12,588 bases of DNA from Syntrophomonas sp. UBA4807 (GTDB lineage Bacteria; Bacillota; Syntrophomonadia; Syntrophomonadales; Syntrophomonadaceae). The notes under the pieces were generated by a model. That model saw nothing but the letters and a program-made list of their open reading frames with translations, made no database searches and had not been told where the DNA came from. Shown in pieces: positions 6,540 to 12,588 of the stretch. The translations under genes and the position numbers were made by a program. Every line of letters starts with the position of its first letter. Positions within the stretch are counted from its first letter, which is position 1. Location: NCBI GenBank assembly GCA_002402575.1, contig DHGD01000166.1:8700-21287 (forward strand). Reading direction: 5' to 3'.

Positions 6540-6972
6540 GGCGATGCCTTATTCCCATAATAACTAAACTTTGGGCGAAGATTGACAGCCCGGCACTGCT
6601 ATTAAACTCCGCCGCTTAATCCCGGCGCTGGCTCCCGCATTTAACCCGTGACTATTGGCTCAGGGCCAATTTTTCTCTGCTCTGCCGCATCCGCGTCTAT
6701 GATTACTATTCATATCAGAAATGGCAAAAGGGTCAGCACAAACTTGATGCCAACCCTTTTACTGTGGAGTTATTGGATACAATCCATTACCTCCTATGTT
6801 CACTCCCGCCGGTAACACTATTTCTTATCGAATAGATAGGGACGCTTAATGCCTTCATCGAGCCTATGGTCTGTTTACCCATACCCAATGGTTTAATCGT
6901 CCCGATCAGCTTTTCAAAGAACGTGCCCCCTGGGAGCGTTTTGAGGAGTCAAGTTTTTTAGGCTCTTCTCCC
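6540..6972. other. Long stretch without a convincing gene
   Basis: Between the coiled-coil gene and the first uspA there is no frame with both a start and a ribosome binding site. One minus-strand frame of 53 codons (6787-6948), containing TIKPLGMGKQTIGSMKALSVPIYS in two consecutive parts, is open without a proper start and may be a decayed gene end. A strong hairpin follows it on the same strand (6726-6760). The region could be an old insertion or the remains of a deleted gene. Confidence 0.4.
6726..6760 (-). terminator. Hairpin with terminator character
   Basis: AAAAGGGT/ACCCTTTT form a perfect eight-base stem, with a further GCA/TGC pairing inside. T's at the foot on both strands make it potentially bidirectional. 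It lies 27 bases past the stop of the 53-codon minus-strand frame, as expected for the terminator of a former gene. Confidence 0.45.
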
Positions 6973-7000
6973 TTGTTTTTAGTTTATACTATGATATATA
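6973..7000 (+). promoter_or_regulatory. Promoter of the uspA pair
   Basis: TTGTTT (6973-6978) and TATATA (6995-7000) are 16 bases apart, with a TGA extended -10 element directly before the -10. The leader would be about 70 bases. It contains ACATATGT at 7030-7037, the eight-base core of the palindromes at 403-413 and 442-453. Confidence 0.5.
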
Positions 7001-7075
7001 ACTGGTCAATTATTTTCAGAATATTTCGAACATATGTGATTGATTTCATTTTCTTATTTGAGGAGGCACGCAATC

Positions 7076-7534
7076 ATGTTTAAAAAAATACTGGTACCTG
7101 TTGACGGCTCCGATTTCGCCTACCTGGCCGCTCAGCGCGCGGTTTTCATGGCTGCCAAACAGGGCGGCATGGTTACCTTGCTGCACGTCATAAACCACAG
7201 CCGAGACAGCCGCGGCATTAACCTCAGACCTGCGCCGAAAAACGAGCAGATTGACCAACTGGAAATCGAGGGATTGGCGCTGCTGGAAAAGGTGAGAGCC
7301 AACCTGGAACTTATTCGAGCTGCTGAGCATGACGATAATATTATAATTGAGAGCGAGCTGGCCTGGGGCAATCCCGCCGAAGTGATAGTGGAGAAGGCCA
7401 AAAGCGGCGGCTACAACCTTATTGTCATGGGCAGCCGCGGCTTAGGAGCCTTGAGCAGCCTGCTTTTAGGCAGCGTCAGCGAACGGGTGGTAAAAATGGC
7501 GCCCTGCCAGGTGTTGATAGTGCGCGGAGAGTAA
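7076..7534 (+). CDS. Universal stress protein, UspA family, ATP-binding type
   Basis: This 152-residue single Usp domain begins MFKKILVPVDGSDFA. Near the C-terminus GSRGLGALSSLLLGS (119-133) matches the G-2x-G-9x-G-[ST] ATP-binding pattern exactly, placing it in the ATP-binding class and not the UspA-proper class that lacks it. Such proteins are cytoplasmic dimers linked to survival under starvation, oxygen or energy stress. The open frame extends 12 codons upstream, but the AGGAGG at 7061-7066 is nine bases before this ATG. It is the first of a tandem pair, with a paralogue 61 bases downstream, and both probably share the promoter at 6973-7000. Confidence 0.92.
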   Translation: MFKKILVPVDGSDFAYLAAQRAVFMAAKQGGMVTLLHVINHSRDSRGINLRPAPKNEQIDQLEIEGLALLEKVRANLELIRAAEHDDNIIIESELAWGNPAEVIVEKAKSGGYNLIVMGSRGLGALSSLLLGSVSERVVKMAPCQVLIVRGE

Positions 7535-7595
7535 GTCCTGACGAGAAAGACTTATTAAAGGAGTTAAAATCCAAAAAAAGATGGGAGGATAAAAA

Positions 7596-8033
7596 ATGTT
7601 CAGGAAAATCCTGGTTCCCATTGACGGTTCCAAACACTCCATGATGGCTGCGGCTCATGCGGTAGACATCGCTGAAAAGTACCATGCTGCGGTAACCTTG
7701 CTTCACGTCATCAATATAAGCCAGCTGACCGGACTGGACATCATGCAGGGGCCGCCGCTGATAACTGAGGGAATGTCTGATAAACTCAATGAGGCCGGCC
7801 AGGCCATCATCGCCGAAACACTCAAGAGTCTGCCCCCGCACGGCGTGACGATTAATACCGAACTGGTCTGGGGAAGCCCCGAGGCAGTAATTATAAGCCG
7901 GGTAAAATCAGAACCGTATGACCTGGTGGTTATCGGCAGCCGCGGTTTGAGTGCTTTAAGCGGACTTTTGCTGGGCAGTGTAAGTAGCCGGGTAGTGCAT
8001 CGGGCTCCCTGTCCGGTGATGTTGGTAAAATAG
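7596..8033 (+). CDS. Universal stress protein, UspA family, second tandem copy
   Basis: This 145-residue Usp domain begins MFRKILVPIDGSKHS and carries the ATP-binding loop GSRGLSALSGLLLGS (114-128). It shares the start, the VTLLHVIN strand, the E-L-x-W-G-x-P segment and the C-terminal APC-P/Q-V-x-[IL]-V with the upstream copy, and is much more divergent in the middle. This suggests an old duplication followed by specialisation, perhaps allowing heterodimers. A GGGAGG site lies seven bases before the ATG. No strong terminator follows; only a weak AT-rich hairpin (8070-8086) is seen. Confidence 0.92.
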   Translation: MFRKILVPIDGSKHSMMAAAHAVDIAEKYHAAVTLLHVINISQLTGLDIMQGPPLITEGMSDKLNEAGQAIIAETLKSLPPHGVTINTELVWGSPEAVIISRVKSEPYDLVVIGSRGLSALSGLLLGSVSSRVVHRAPCPVMLVK

Positions 8034-8069
8034 ATATTTCCCATTTCTGTGTCAATAGTCGGTTATTTG

Positions 8070-8086
8070 CGAAAATAGTGTTTTCG
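8070..8086 (+). other. AT-rich hairpin after the second uspA
   Basis: CGAAAA/TTTTCG with a five-base loop sits 37 bases past the stop codon. It has no following T-run. It may act as a weak transcript end or as a stabilising structure. Confidence 0.3.
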
Positions 8087-8111
8087 TGTCTAATCTCCGG
8101 TAATTTGTGGC

Positions 8112-8140
8112 TTCAAAACGGCAGTTCATGCCGATATATT
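8112..8140 (+). promoter_or_regulatory. Possible promoter of the repeat-protein gene
   Basis: TTCAAA (8112-8117) and TATATT (8135-8140) have a 17-base spacer. A start near 8147 would lie within the longest version of the open frame, supporting the downstream translation start at 8234. Confidence 0.4.
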
Positions 8141-8233
8141 GAATTACCTGCTATGGTCATGGTACCCTTTGGTAAATCACTAATTTTAGGAACCCGTTTA
8201 TGGGGCGATTTTTTATCATGGGAGGGATGCGCT

Positions 8234-8758
8234 TTGCTAACTGCCAACCGCCCTGCCGATAACCACCACGATATCGAACTGGTGCTGTATTATAAGGACA
8301 GCGCCAAGAAAATCAAACACCGTGAAAATGGTCCCGCGGTGATTGCTTTCAACCATGACCGCTCTTTACTGGTAGAACAATGGTATGAAGAAAACCGCCT
8401 GCACCGGATCGACGGCCCGGCCTCGGTGATGTTTTTTCCCGACCATGATCTGGTCATACGGGAAGAATGGTACCAGGACGGGTTATTGAATCGCTGTGGT
8501 GCCCCGGCAGTGACAATTTGTGACCACAGGGGCACAATTTTATGCCAGCAATGGTACCGACACGGTAAGCTGCACCGCGTGGACGGCCCGGCCTGGATAG
8601 ATTACCAGCCCGAGCGTAACAGCTTCAAGGAAATGTGGTACTGCCAGGGCGAGCTGCACCGCGAAAATGGTCCTGCCGTGCGCCTGATTATCAATGGCAA
8701 GACTGTCAAACGCAGTTACTACCTCGAAGGGGTGCAAAAAATGACATCTGATCTGTAG
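8234..8758 (+). CDS. Repeat protein with LHR-x-[DN]GPA units (MORN-like)
   Basis: The 174-residue protein is built of five repeats of about 28 residues with the core W-Y-x(4)-L-H-R-x-[DN]-G-P-A. Copies lie at about 19-36 (KHRENGPAV), 49-65 (RLHRIDGPASV), 78-94 (LLNRCGAPAVT, degenerate), 106-122 (KLHRVDGPAWI) and 134-150 (ELHRENGPAVR). A final half unit, SYYLEGV, is near 161-167. Such units form stacked beta hairpins like MORN repeats, usually for binding or scaffolding; no enzyme motif is present. The frame is open from a GTG at 8078, but only the TTG at 8234 has a good site (GGAGGG seven bases before). A strong hairpin (8778-8795) ends the unit. The function is unknown. Confidence 0.7.
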   Translation: MLTANRPADNHHDIELVLYYKDSAKKIKHRENGPAVIAFNHDRSLLVEQWYEENRLHRIDGPASVMFFPDHDLVIREEWYQDGLLNRCGAPAVTICDHRGTILCQQWYRHGKLHRVDGPAWIDYQPERNSFKEMWYCQGELHRENGPAVRLIINGKTVKRSYYLEGVQKMTSDL

Positions 8759-8777
8759 TCCTCCTCACATTTATAAA

Positions 8778-8795
8778 GGCGGCCACCCGGCCGCC
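8778..8795 (+). terminator. Terminator-like hairpin after the repeat-protein gene
   Basis: GGCGGCC/GGCCGCC form a perfect seven-base GC stem with a four-base loop, 20 bases past the stop codon. Only ATTTCTC follows, so the U-tract is poor although the stem is strong. Confidence 0.6.
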
Positions 8796-8991
8796 ATTTC
8801 TCTCCCCAGGCTCTCCAGCACATTCAATTACCTTTCGCTTTTGCCGTAGCAGCTATGGCAACCTTTCCCGGGCTTCTTTATCGCCCTGTCCTTCCCGTTG
8901 CTCATCAAGGGTATTCAATATTGGCCCGATAAGATACAATAACCTTAAAATTATCATAGGCATGCTTATTTCTGCATGAGCAAAGGATATT

Positions 8992-9855
8992 ATGGCAACG
9001 GTAATCAGTATCATCAACTTAAAAGGCGGGGTCGGCAAGACTACCATTACTGTAGCCCTGGCGGAATTCATGACCTTGCTGCATCAGCGCAAGACCTTGG
9101 TGGTAGACCTGGACCCGCAGACCAACGCCACCATGGCCTTAATGAACGAATACGAATGGAAACGCCGCAATGTCAGGGGTCAGACCGTGGTGCAGCTTTT
9201 CCGCGACCGCCTGCAGCAGCACCGTCCTGTTTTTAATCCTGAGGAGGCTATCGTTCATCAGGTTTCTAACATCGGCGGGGGTATCCCGGGCCTTGATCTG
9301 CTGCCTTCCAGCCTGGATCTGATCGATCTGCAGGACAATTTGGCAGGGATAGCGACCAGCGGGATCATATCCGACCGCCCCCTGACCATACTGGGGGAAT
9401 CCCTGGCTGAGGTGGCGGCCGCTTATGACCTGGTCCTGATCGACTGTCCTCCCAACCTGGGAATCATCACCCAAAACGGACTTCTTTTCAGTCAATATTT
9501 TCTGATTCCGGTTATTCCCGACATATTGTCGACTTATGGCATCCCTCAAATTGTCAGTCGGGTGCGCCGTCTGGCGGCAGAGACCGGCGTCGAGATCAAG
9601 CCTTTAGGGGTAGTGATTAACAAATGCCGCCATCAAAGCGCGCTCCACCGTACACAATACCATGTTCTCAGTATGGATGCTGACCGGGTCGGTTATAGCC
9701 GGGTATTTGACACTATACTGCCGGAAAGCACACAAGCCGCGGCGGCCATGGATTTCTCCGTGGCCTATCCAAGTCTGCACGGGAAGTACGGCTATAAAGC
9801 GCCCTATCTTCAATACCATCAATTAGCCGAGGAGGTTCTGCGCTATGTCCGCTGA
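8992..9855 (+). CDS. ParA/Soj family ATPase
   Basis: This 287-residue ParA-type deviant Walker ATPase has KGGVGKTT (11-18, signature Lys11), the A' box VVDLDPQTNAT (37-47) and the switch II motif LIDCPPN (149-155). ParA proteins bind DNA non-specifically as ATP dimers and move or space plasmids, chromosomes or protein clusters with a partner that triggers hydrolysis. No ParB follows. Instead the stop codon overlaps the next gene, whose product is the likely partner. An AAAGGA site lies four bases before the ATG. Upstream (8796-8991) I see no clear centromere repeats and only weak promoter-like hexamers. The role, chromosomal or of a former mobile element, is open. Confidence 0.88.
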   Translation: MATVISIINLKGGVGKTTITVALAEFMTLLHQRKTLVVDLDPQTNATMALMNEYEWKRRNVRGQTVVQLFRDRLQQHRPVFNPEEAIVHQVSNIGGGIPGLDLLPSSLDLIDLQDNLAGIATSGIISDRPLTILGESLAEVAAAYDLVLIDCPPNLGIITQNGLLFSQYFLIPVIPDILSTYGIPQIVSRVRRLAAETGVEIKPLGVVINKCRHQSALHRTQYHVLSMDADRVGYSRVFDTILPESTQAAAAMDFSVAYPSLHGKYGYKAPYLQYHQLAEEVLRYVR

Positions 9856-10246
9856 GAGACTGAGTCAATGTATGTCTGAGATGCTGCATATCCTGGCCGA
9901 AGAGGTGGCGGACAATAAACGCCTGGCCAGCAGGCTGTCGGTACCCTGGCAGGCATTTATGACTGAGTTGGCGGTGCCGGAAATAAAAGCACCGCGAAAG
10001 AAAAAGGCTCCCGTAAAGGAGCCTCCTGCCATAGATCCCTTCAAGACATTTCTCGAAGGGGGAAGCGTGCTGTTGTTAAAGTCCTTAGATAATCTGGATG
10101 CTGCTCAATGCAAGAGCCTGATCAGTCATTACGCCCTCGATCCCTCCCGTAGCTATATGCGACTGCGCAGGCAGGATAAGCTGGTAGAACTGATTGCGCA
10201 ACGGGTCAAGGCGATTGTAAATAAAGGCGAAGTCTTTAACGATTAG
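9845..10246 (+). CDS. Small basic protein with SAP-like C-terminus, putative ParA partner
   Basis: The 133-residue protein overlaps the parA-like gene by 11 bases and has its own GAGGAGG site nine bases before the ATG, so the two are translationally coupled. Residues 1-45 are helical. A flexible basic linker (APRKKKAPVKEPPA, about 49-62) follows. The C-terminal region (about 81-125, LDNLDAAQCKSLISHY, then RRQDKLVELIAQRV) has the two-helix pattern of SAP or similar small DNA-binding folds. There is no ParB N-terminal or HTH motif. I infer a DNA- or cargo-binding adaptor for the ATPase. Its 3' end overlaps the convergent gene at 10236. Confidence 0.75.
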   Translation: MSAERLSQCMSEMLHILAEEVADNKRLASRLSVPWQAFMTELAVPEIKAPRKKKAPVKEPPAIDPFKTFLEGGSVLLLKSLDNLDAAQCKSLISHYALDPSRSYMRLRRQDKLVELIAQRVKAIVNKGEVFND

Positions 10247-10490
10247 TTGGCGGTGATTCTGCAGCGTATTTTTGTATGTCCTCTAGCTCGCGGGCGCGTC
10301 TGAAAACCTGGTGCTCTACTCTCCGTAACTCCTCAGTGACTTTTTCGTGCGTCAAACTGAAGTACTTGGCCAAAGACGATATCTGCATCGGTTTGCCGTT
10401 TTCCATGCCCCATCTTTTTCTAAGCATCAGGGCATCTTTCTGATTCATTTCCGCAAGCGCTTTTACCACGTACTCATGTCTGGGAAGCAT
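10236..10490 (-). CDS. Stand-alone sigma-70 region-4-like HTH protein
   Basis: This 84-residue protein resembles region 4 of sigma-70 factors: ALAEMNQKDALMLRKRWGM (11-29) corresponds to the helix before the turn. ISSLAKYFSLTHEKVTEEL (37-55), extended by RRVEHQVFRRAREL, fits the HTH that reads the -35 box. Regions 2 and 3 are absent, so it cannot be a full sigma factor; it may be a DNA-binding regulator, an anti-sigma-like or co-sigma protein. The GGGAGGAG site lies about 14 bases before the ATG, a long spacing. The promoter at 10557-10585 is good. It converges on the ParA pair and overlaps its last 11 bases. Confidence 0.72.
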   Translation of the reverse strand: MLPRHEYVVKALAEMNQKDALMLRKRWGMENGKPMQISSLAKYFSLTHEKVTEELRRVEHQVFRRARELEDIQKYAAESPPTNR

Positions 10491-10556
10491 GATGCTGATA
10501 CTATCTCCTCCCTTACCTGGTACATATTGTTTGGCCTGTTGTCTCTTGCCTCTCTA

Positions 10557-10585
10557 TATATCTTACAACAATATATTATTGGCAA
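10557..10585 (-). promoter_or_regulatory. Promoter of the region-4-like protein gene
   Basis: Minus-strand TTGCCA (10580-10585) and GATATA (10557-10562) are 17 bases apart, in AT-rich surroundings. The leader would be about 60 bases. Confidence 0.55.
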
Positions 10586-10630
10586 GCCATAATTATTAGT
10601 AAAAGAGATTGTTAGAATTATCTCAAGCAT

Positions 10631-10660
10631 AAAAGGCGCCACAGGTTTCTCTGCGGCGCC
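10631..10660 (-). terminator. Rho-independent terminator of glnS
   Basis: GGCGCC/GGCGCC with an inner CAG/CTG pairing and a six-base loop is followed on the minus strand by TTTT. It lies about 60 bases past the glnS stop. Confidence 0.75.
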
Positions 10661-10720
10661 ATGCTGCCGGTATTAAATGGTTCACCTGGACAGCTGCGGT
10701 CTCGCTTAATTAGGAGTTAA

Positions 10721-12442
10721 TTACTGCGCCGTCTTTTGAATCTTAGCCCAACTGTCGCGCAGCGGGACAATGCGGTTGAACACCGGGAGTCCCGGTTTAC
10801 TGTCCTGATCTAAACTGAAATACCCGTGGCGCAGGAATTGAAAACGTTCTTCAACCTGGGCTTGGGCCAGCTCCGGCTCCACCAGGCAGTTTTGCAGAAC
10901 CTGAAGCGAGTTGGGATTAATCTTGCTCACAAAGTCAGTGCCGTACTCATCGTTGTCAGGATCCTCAACTATAAACAGGTTTTCGTACAAACGGACCTCC
11001 GCGGGGATGGCATGACTAGCTTGAACCCAGTGCAGAGTGCCTTTCACCTTGCGTCCTGAGGCAGGTCCGCCGCTCCTGGTATTCGGGTCGTAAGTGCAGC
11101 GCAGTTCAATGATATTGCCGCTGGCATCTTTCACCACTTCTTCGCACTTGATTATAAATGCTCCTTTTAAGCGCACCTCACCGCCCGGGGAGAGGCGGAA
11201 GAATTTTTTGACCGGGACCTCCATAAAGTCATCCTGTTCAATGTACAGTTCCCTTCCAAAGGGGACTTTTCTGCTGCCTGCATCCGGGTTTTCCGGGTTG
11301 TTCTCGATATCCAGCCATTCCACTGCATTTTCAGGATAATTGGTTAAAACCACCTTGAGCGGTTTCAATACCGCCATCACCCGCCGGGCTTTCCGGTTGA
11401 GATCCTCGCGGATACAATGTTCTAAAAGGCCAATATCCACCACGCTGTCGCGTTTAGCGACTCCGATGCGCTCGCAGAAATCGCGAATCGATTCAGGAGT
11501 GTATCCACGCCGCCTTAAGCCTGAAATAGTAGGCATACGCGGATCGTCCCAGCCGTTGACGTAGCCTTCTTCAACTAGGCGGCGCAGTTTGCGCTTGCTC
11601 ATTACGGTGTAGTTGAGGTTGAGGCGCGCGAATTCGTATTGGTGTGGTTCTGCGCCGGGACGCACATTCTCGATAAACCAGTCGTATAAGGGACGATGGT
11701 CGGCAAACTCCAAAGTGCATACGGAATGGGTGATGTTTTCTATGGCGTCCCCCAGGGGATGGGAATAATCATACATGGGATAAATGCACCATTTATCCCC
11801 GGTGCGGTGATGAGTGGCCCGCATAATGCGGTACAAAACCGGGTCGCGCATATTCATATTAGGTGAGGCCATATCGATTTTCGCCCTGAGTACCCGCGAG
11901 CCGTCTAAGAAGTCCCCGTTTTTCATGCGTTCAAACAGATTCAAATTTTCTTCAATGGAGCGGTTACGGTAAGGGCTGTCCTTGCCGGGCTCGGTCAAAG
12001 TGCCCCGGTAGGCGCGGATCTCCTCGGAACTGAGGTCGCATACATAGGCTTTGCCCGCTTTTATTAGCTGCACTGCCCATTCATAGCATTTATCGAAGTA
12101 ATCCGAGGCATAATACAAGCGGTCATCCCAGTCAAAGCCCAGCCAGCGAACATCACGCATAATGGACTCCACAAACTCGGTTTCTTCCTTACTGGGATTG
12201 GTATCGTCAAAGCGCAGATTGCACAGGCCGTTGTTGGCTTTGGCCAAACCAAAGTTTAGGCAAATCGACTTGGCATGTCCGATGTGCAAATATCCGTTCG
12301 GCTCAGGCGGAAACCTGGTATGTATCGTGCTCCTTACTTTACCAGTTTTTAGATCATTGCTGATGATGTCCTGAATGAAATTGGCCGGCAATTCCCTGCT
12401 AAAATCGCGACTGGCTTCATCCGCTGTCCCTGCTGTCGTCAT
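10721..12442 (-). CDS. glnS: Glutaminyl-tRNA synthetase
   Basis: This 573-residue class I aminoacyl-tRNA synthetase charges tRNA-Gln with glutamine in the cytoplasm. The ATP-binding HIGH motif lies in FPPEPNGYLHIGHAK (44-58) and the KMSKS equivalent is VMSKRK (280-285). RFDDTNP, typical of Glx synthetases, is at 78-84. The C-terminal part (from about 350) forms the two anticodon-binding beta barrels, and the total length fits bacterial GlnRS. The GlnRS-specific YPMYDYSHPLGDAIENITHS block (221-240) argues against GltX. The frame opens 13 codons earlier, but this ATG has AAGGGGG six bases upstream. Many Firmicutes lack GlnRS and use GatCAB amidation of Glu-tRNA-Gln, so its presence is informative. 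It has its own promoter and terminator. Confidence 0.95.
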   Translation of the reverse strand: MTTAGTADEASRDFSRELPANFIQDIISNDLKTGKVRSTIHTRFPPEPNGYLHIGHAKSICLNFGLAKANNGLCNLRFDDTNPSKEETEFVESIMRDVRWLGFDWDDRLYYASDYFDKCYEWAVQLIKAGKAYVCDLSSEEIRAYRGTLTEPGKDSPYRNRSIEENLNLFERMKNGDFLDGSRVLRAKIDMASPNMNMRDPVLYRIMRATHHRTGDKWCIYPMYDYSHPLGDAIENITHSVCTLEFADHRPLYDWFIENVRPGAEPHQYEFARLNLNYTVMSKRKLRRLVEEGYVNGWDDPRMPTISGLRRRGYTPESIRDFCERIGVAKRDSVVDIGLLEHCIREDLNRKARRVMAVLKPLKVVLTNYPENAVEWLDIENNPENPDAGSRKVPFGRELYIEQDDFMEVPVKKFFRLSPGGEVRLKGAFIIKCEEVVKDASGNIIELRCTYDPNTRSGGPASGRKVKGTLHWVQASHAIPAEVRLYENLFIVEDPDNDEYGTDFVSKINPNSLQVLQNCLVEPELAQAQVEERFQFLRHGYFSLDQDSKPGLPVFNRIVPLRDSWAKIQKTAQ

Positions 12443-12528
12443 AATGTACCCCCTTATATATTGCAAAGCAAAATCTTGCACTGTTTTCGGCAGTTTGCGG
12501 GGCGTTTCCCGTCTTTTCCTAACTTATA

Positions 12529-12557
12529 ATTATATCCCCCCGCATCATCCTAAGCAA
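12529..12557 (-). promoter_or_regulatory. Promoter of glnS
   Basis: Minus-strand TTGCTT (12552-12557) and a consensus TATAAT (12529-12534) have a 17-base spacer. The start near 12522 gives a leader of about 80 bases with only small hairpins (for example ACTG/CAGT and TGCAA/TTGCA), too short for a classical T-box. Confidence 0.75.
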
Positions 12558-12588
12558 GTCTAGGGTATAAACGCTAAACTAAAACTGA

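Noticed and set aside
6699..6815. Plus-strand 38-codon frame across the 6726-6760 hairpin
   Set aside because: It has no ribosome binding site, includes both arms of the hairpin, and does not look like a folded protein.
8078..8233. N-terminal extension of the repeat protein from a GTG at 8078
   Set aside because: There is no ribosome binding site, the GTG sits in a hairpin loop, a promoter-like pair lies inside the extension, and the repeats begin after the well-placed TTG at 8234.
8796..8991. parS-like centromere upstream of the ParA gene
   Set aside because: No repeated or 16-base parS-type palindrome could be found, only scattered short AT-rich matches.
10475..10591. Plus-strand 38-codon frame with one hydrophobic helix (MSGKHDADTISS start)
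   Set aside because: It has no ribosome binding site, overlaps the start and promoter of the region-4-like gene in antisense, and its hydrophobicity comes from AT-rich promoter sequence.
12443..12522. T-box riboswitch before glnS
   Set aside because: The leader is only about 80 bases, with no terminator/antiterminator pair and no recognisable T-box core sequence.

Overview
The window reads as chromosomal DNA of an anaerobic, low-to-mid GC Firmicute, probably a Clostridia-type organism. The basis is strong AGGAGG-type ribosome binding sites, sigma-70-like promoters with 17-base spacers, a DUF5320/DUF134 gene pair typical of strict anaerobes, and a PurF-like paralogue of a kind I associate with Clostridia. 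A fatty-acid-activating enzyme fits a syntrophic or fatty-acid-using lifestyle, but that is inference. No rRNA, tRNA, CRISPR array or intact insertion sequence was seen.

Left part (1-5400, minus strand). A DUF5320 gene and the first 15 codons of a DUF134 (UPF0251) gene form an operon. Its promoter lies between two near-identical palindromes 39 bases apart. Next come an MFS exporter and an AMP-forming acyl-CoA synthetase, each with its own terminator, and a PurF-like protein. The PurF-like protein keeps the PRPP loop and iron-sulfur cysteines but has a degenerate glutaminase site. A short 3' gene remnant lies upstream of it.

Middle (5400-7000). This is a gene-poor stretch of small genes: a 54-residue two-helix membrane protein on the plus strand, then an unrecognised 124-residue protein and a 63-residue coiled-coil protein on the minus strand. 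It ends in about 500 bases with no convincing gene but with a strong hairpin and a decayed-looking open frame.

Right part. Two tandem ATP-binding UspA proteins are followed by a repeat protein carrying five copies of a W-Y-x(4)-L-H-R-x-[DN]-G-P-A unit. Then comes a two-gene unit of a ParA ATPase and a small basic protein with an SAP-like tail. This unit converges with, and overlaps, a stand-alone sigma-70 region-4-like protein. The window ends with glutaminyl-tRNA synthetase, which has a clear promoter and terminator.

The features most worth following up are the altered PurF-like enzyme, the ParA pair without a ParB, and the double operator in front of DUF5320/DUF134.
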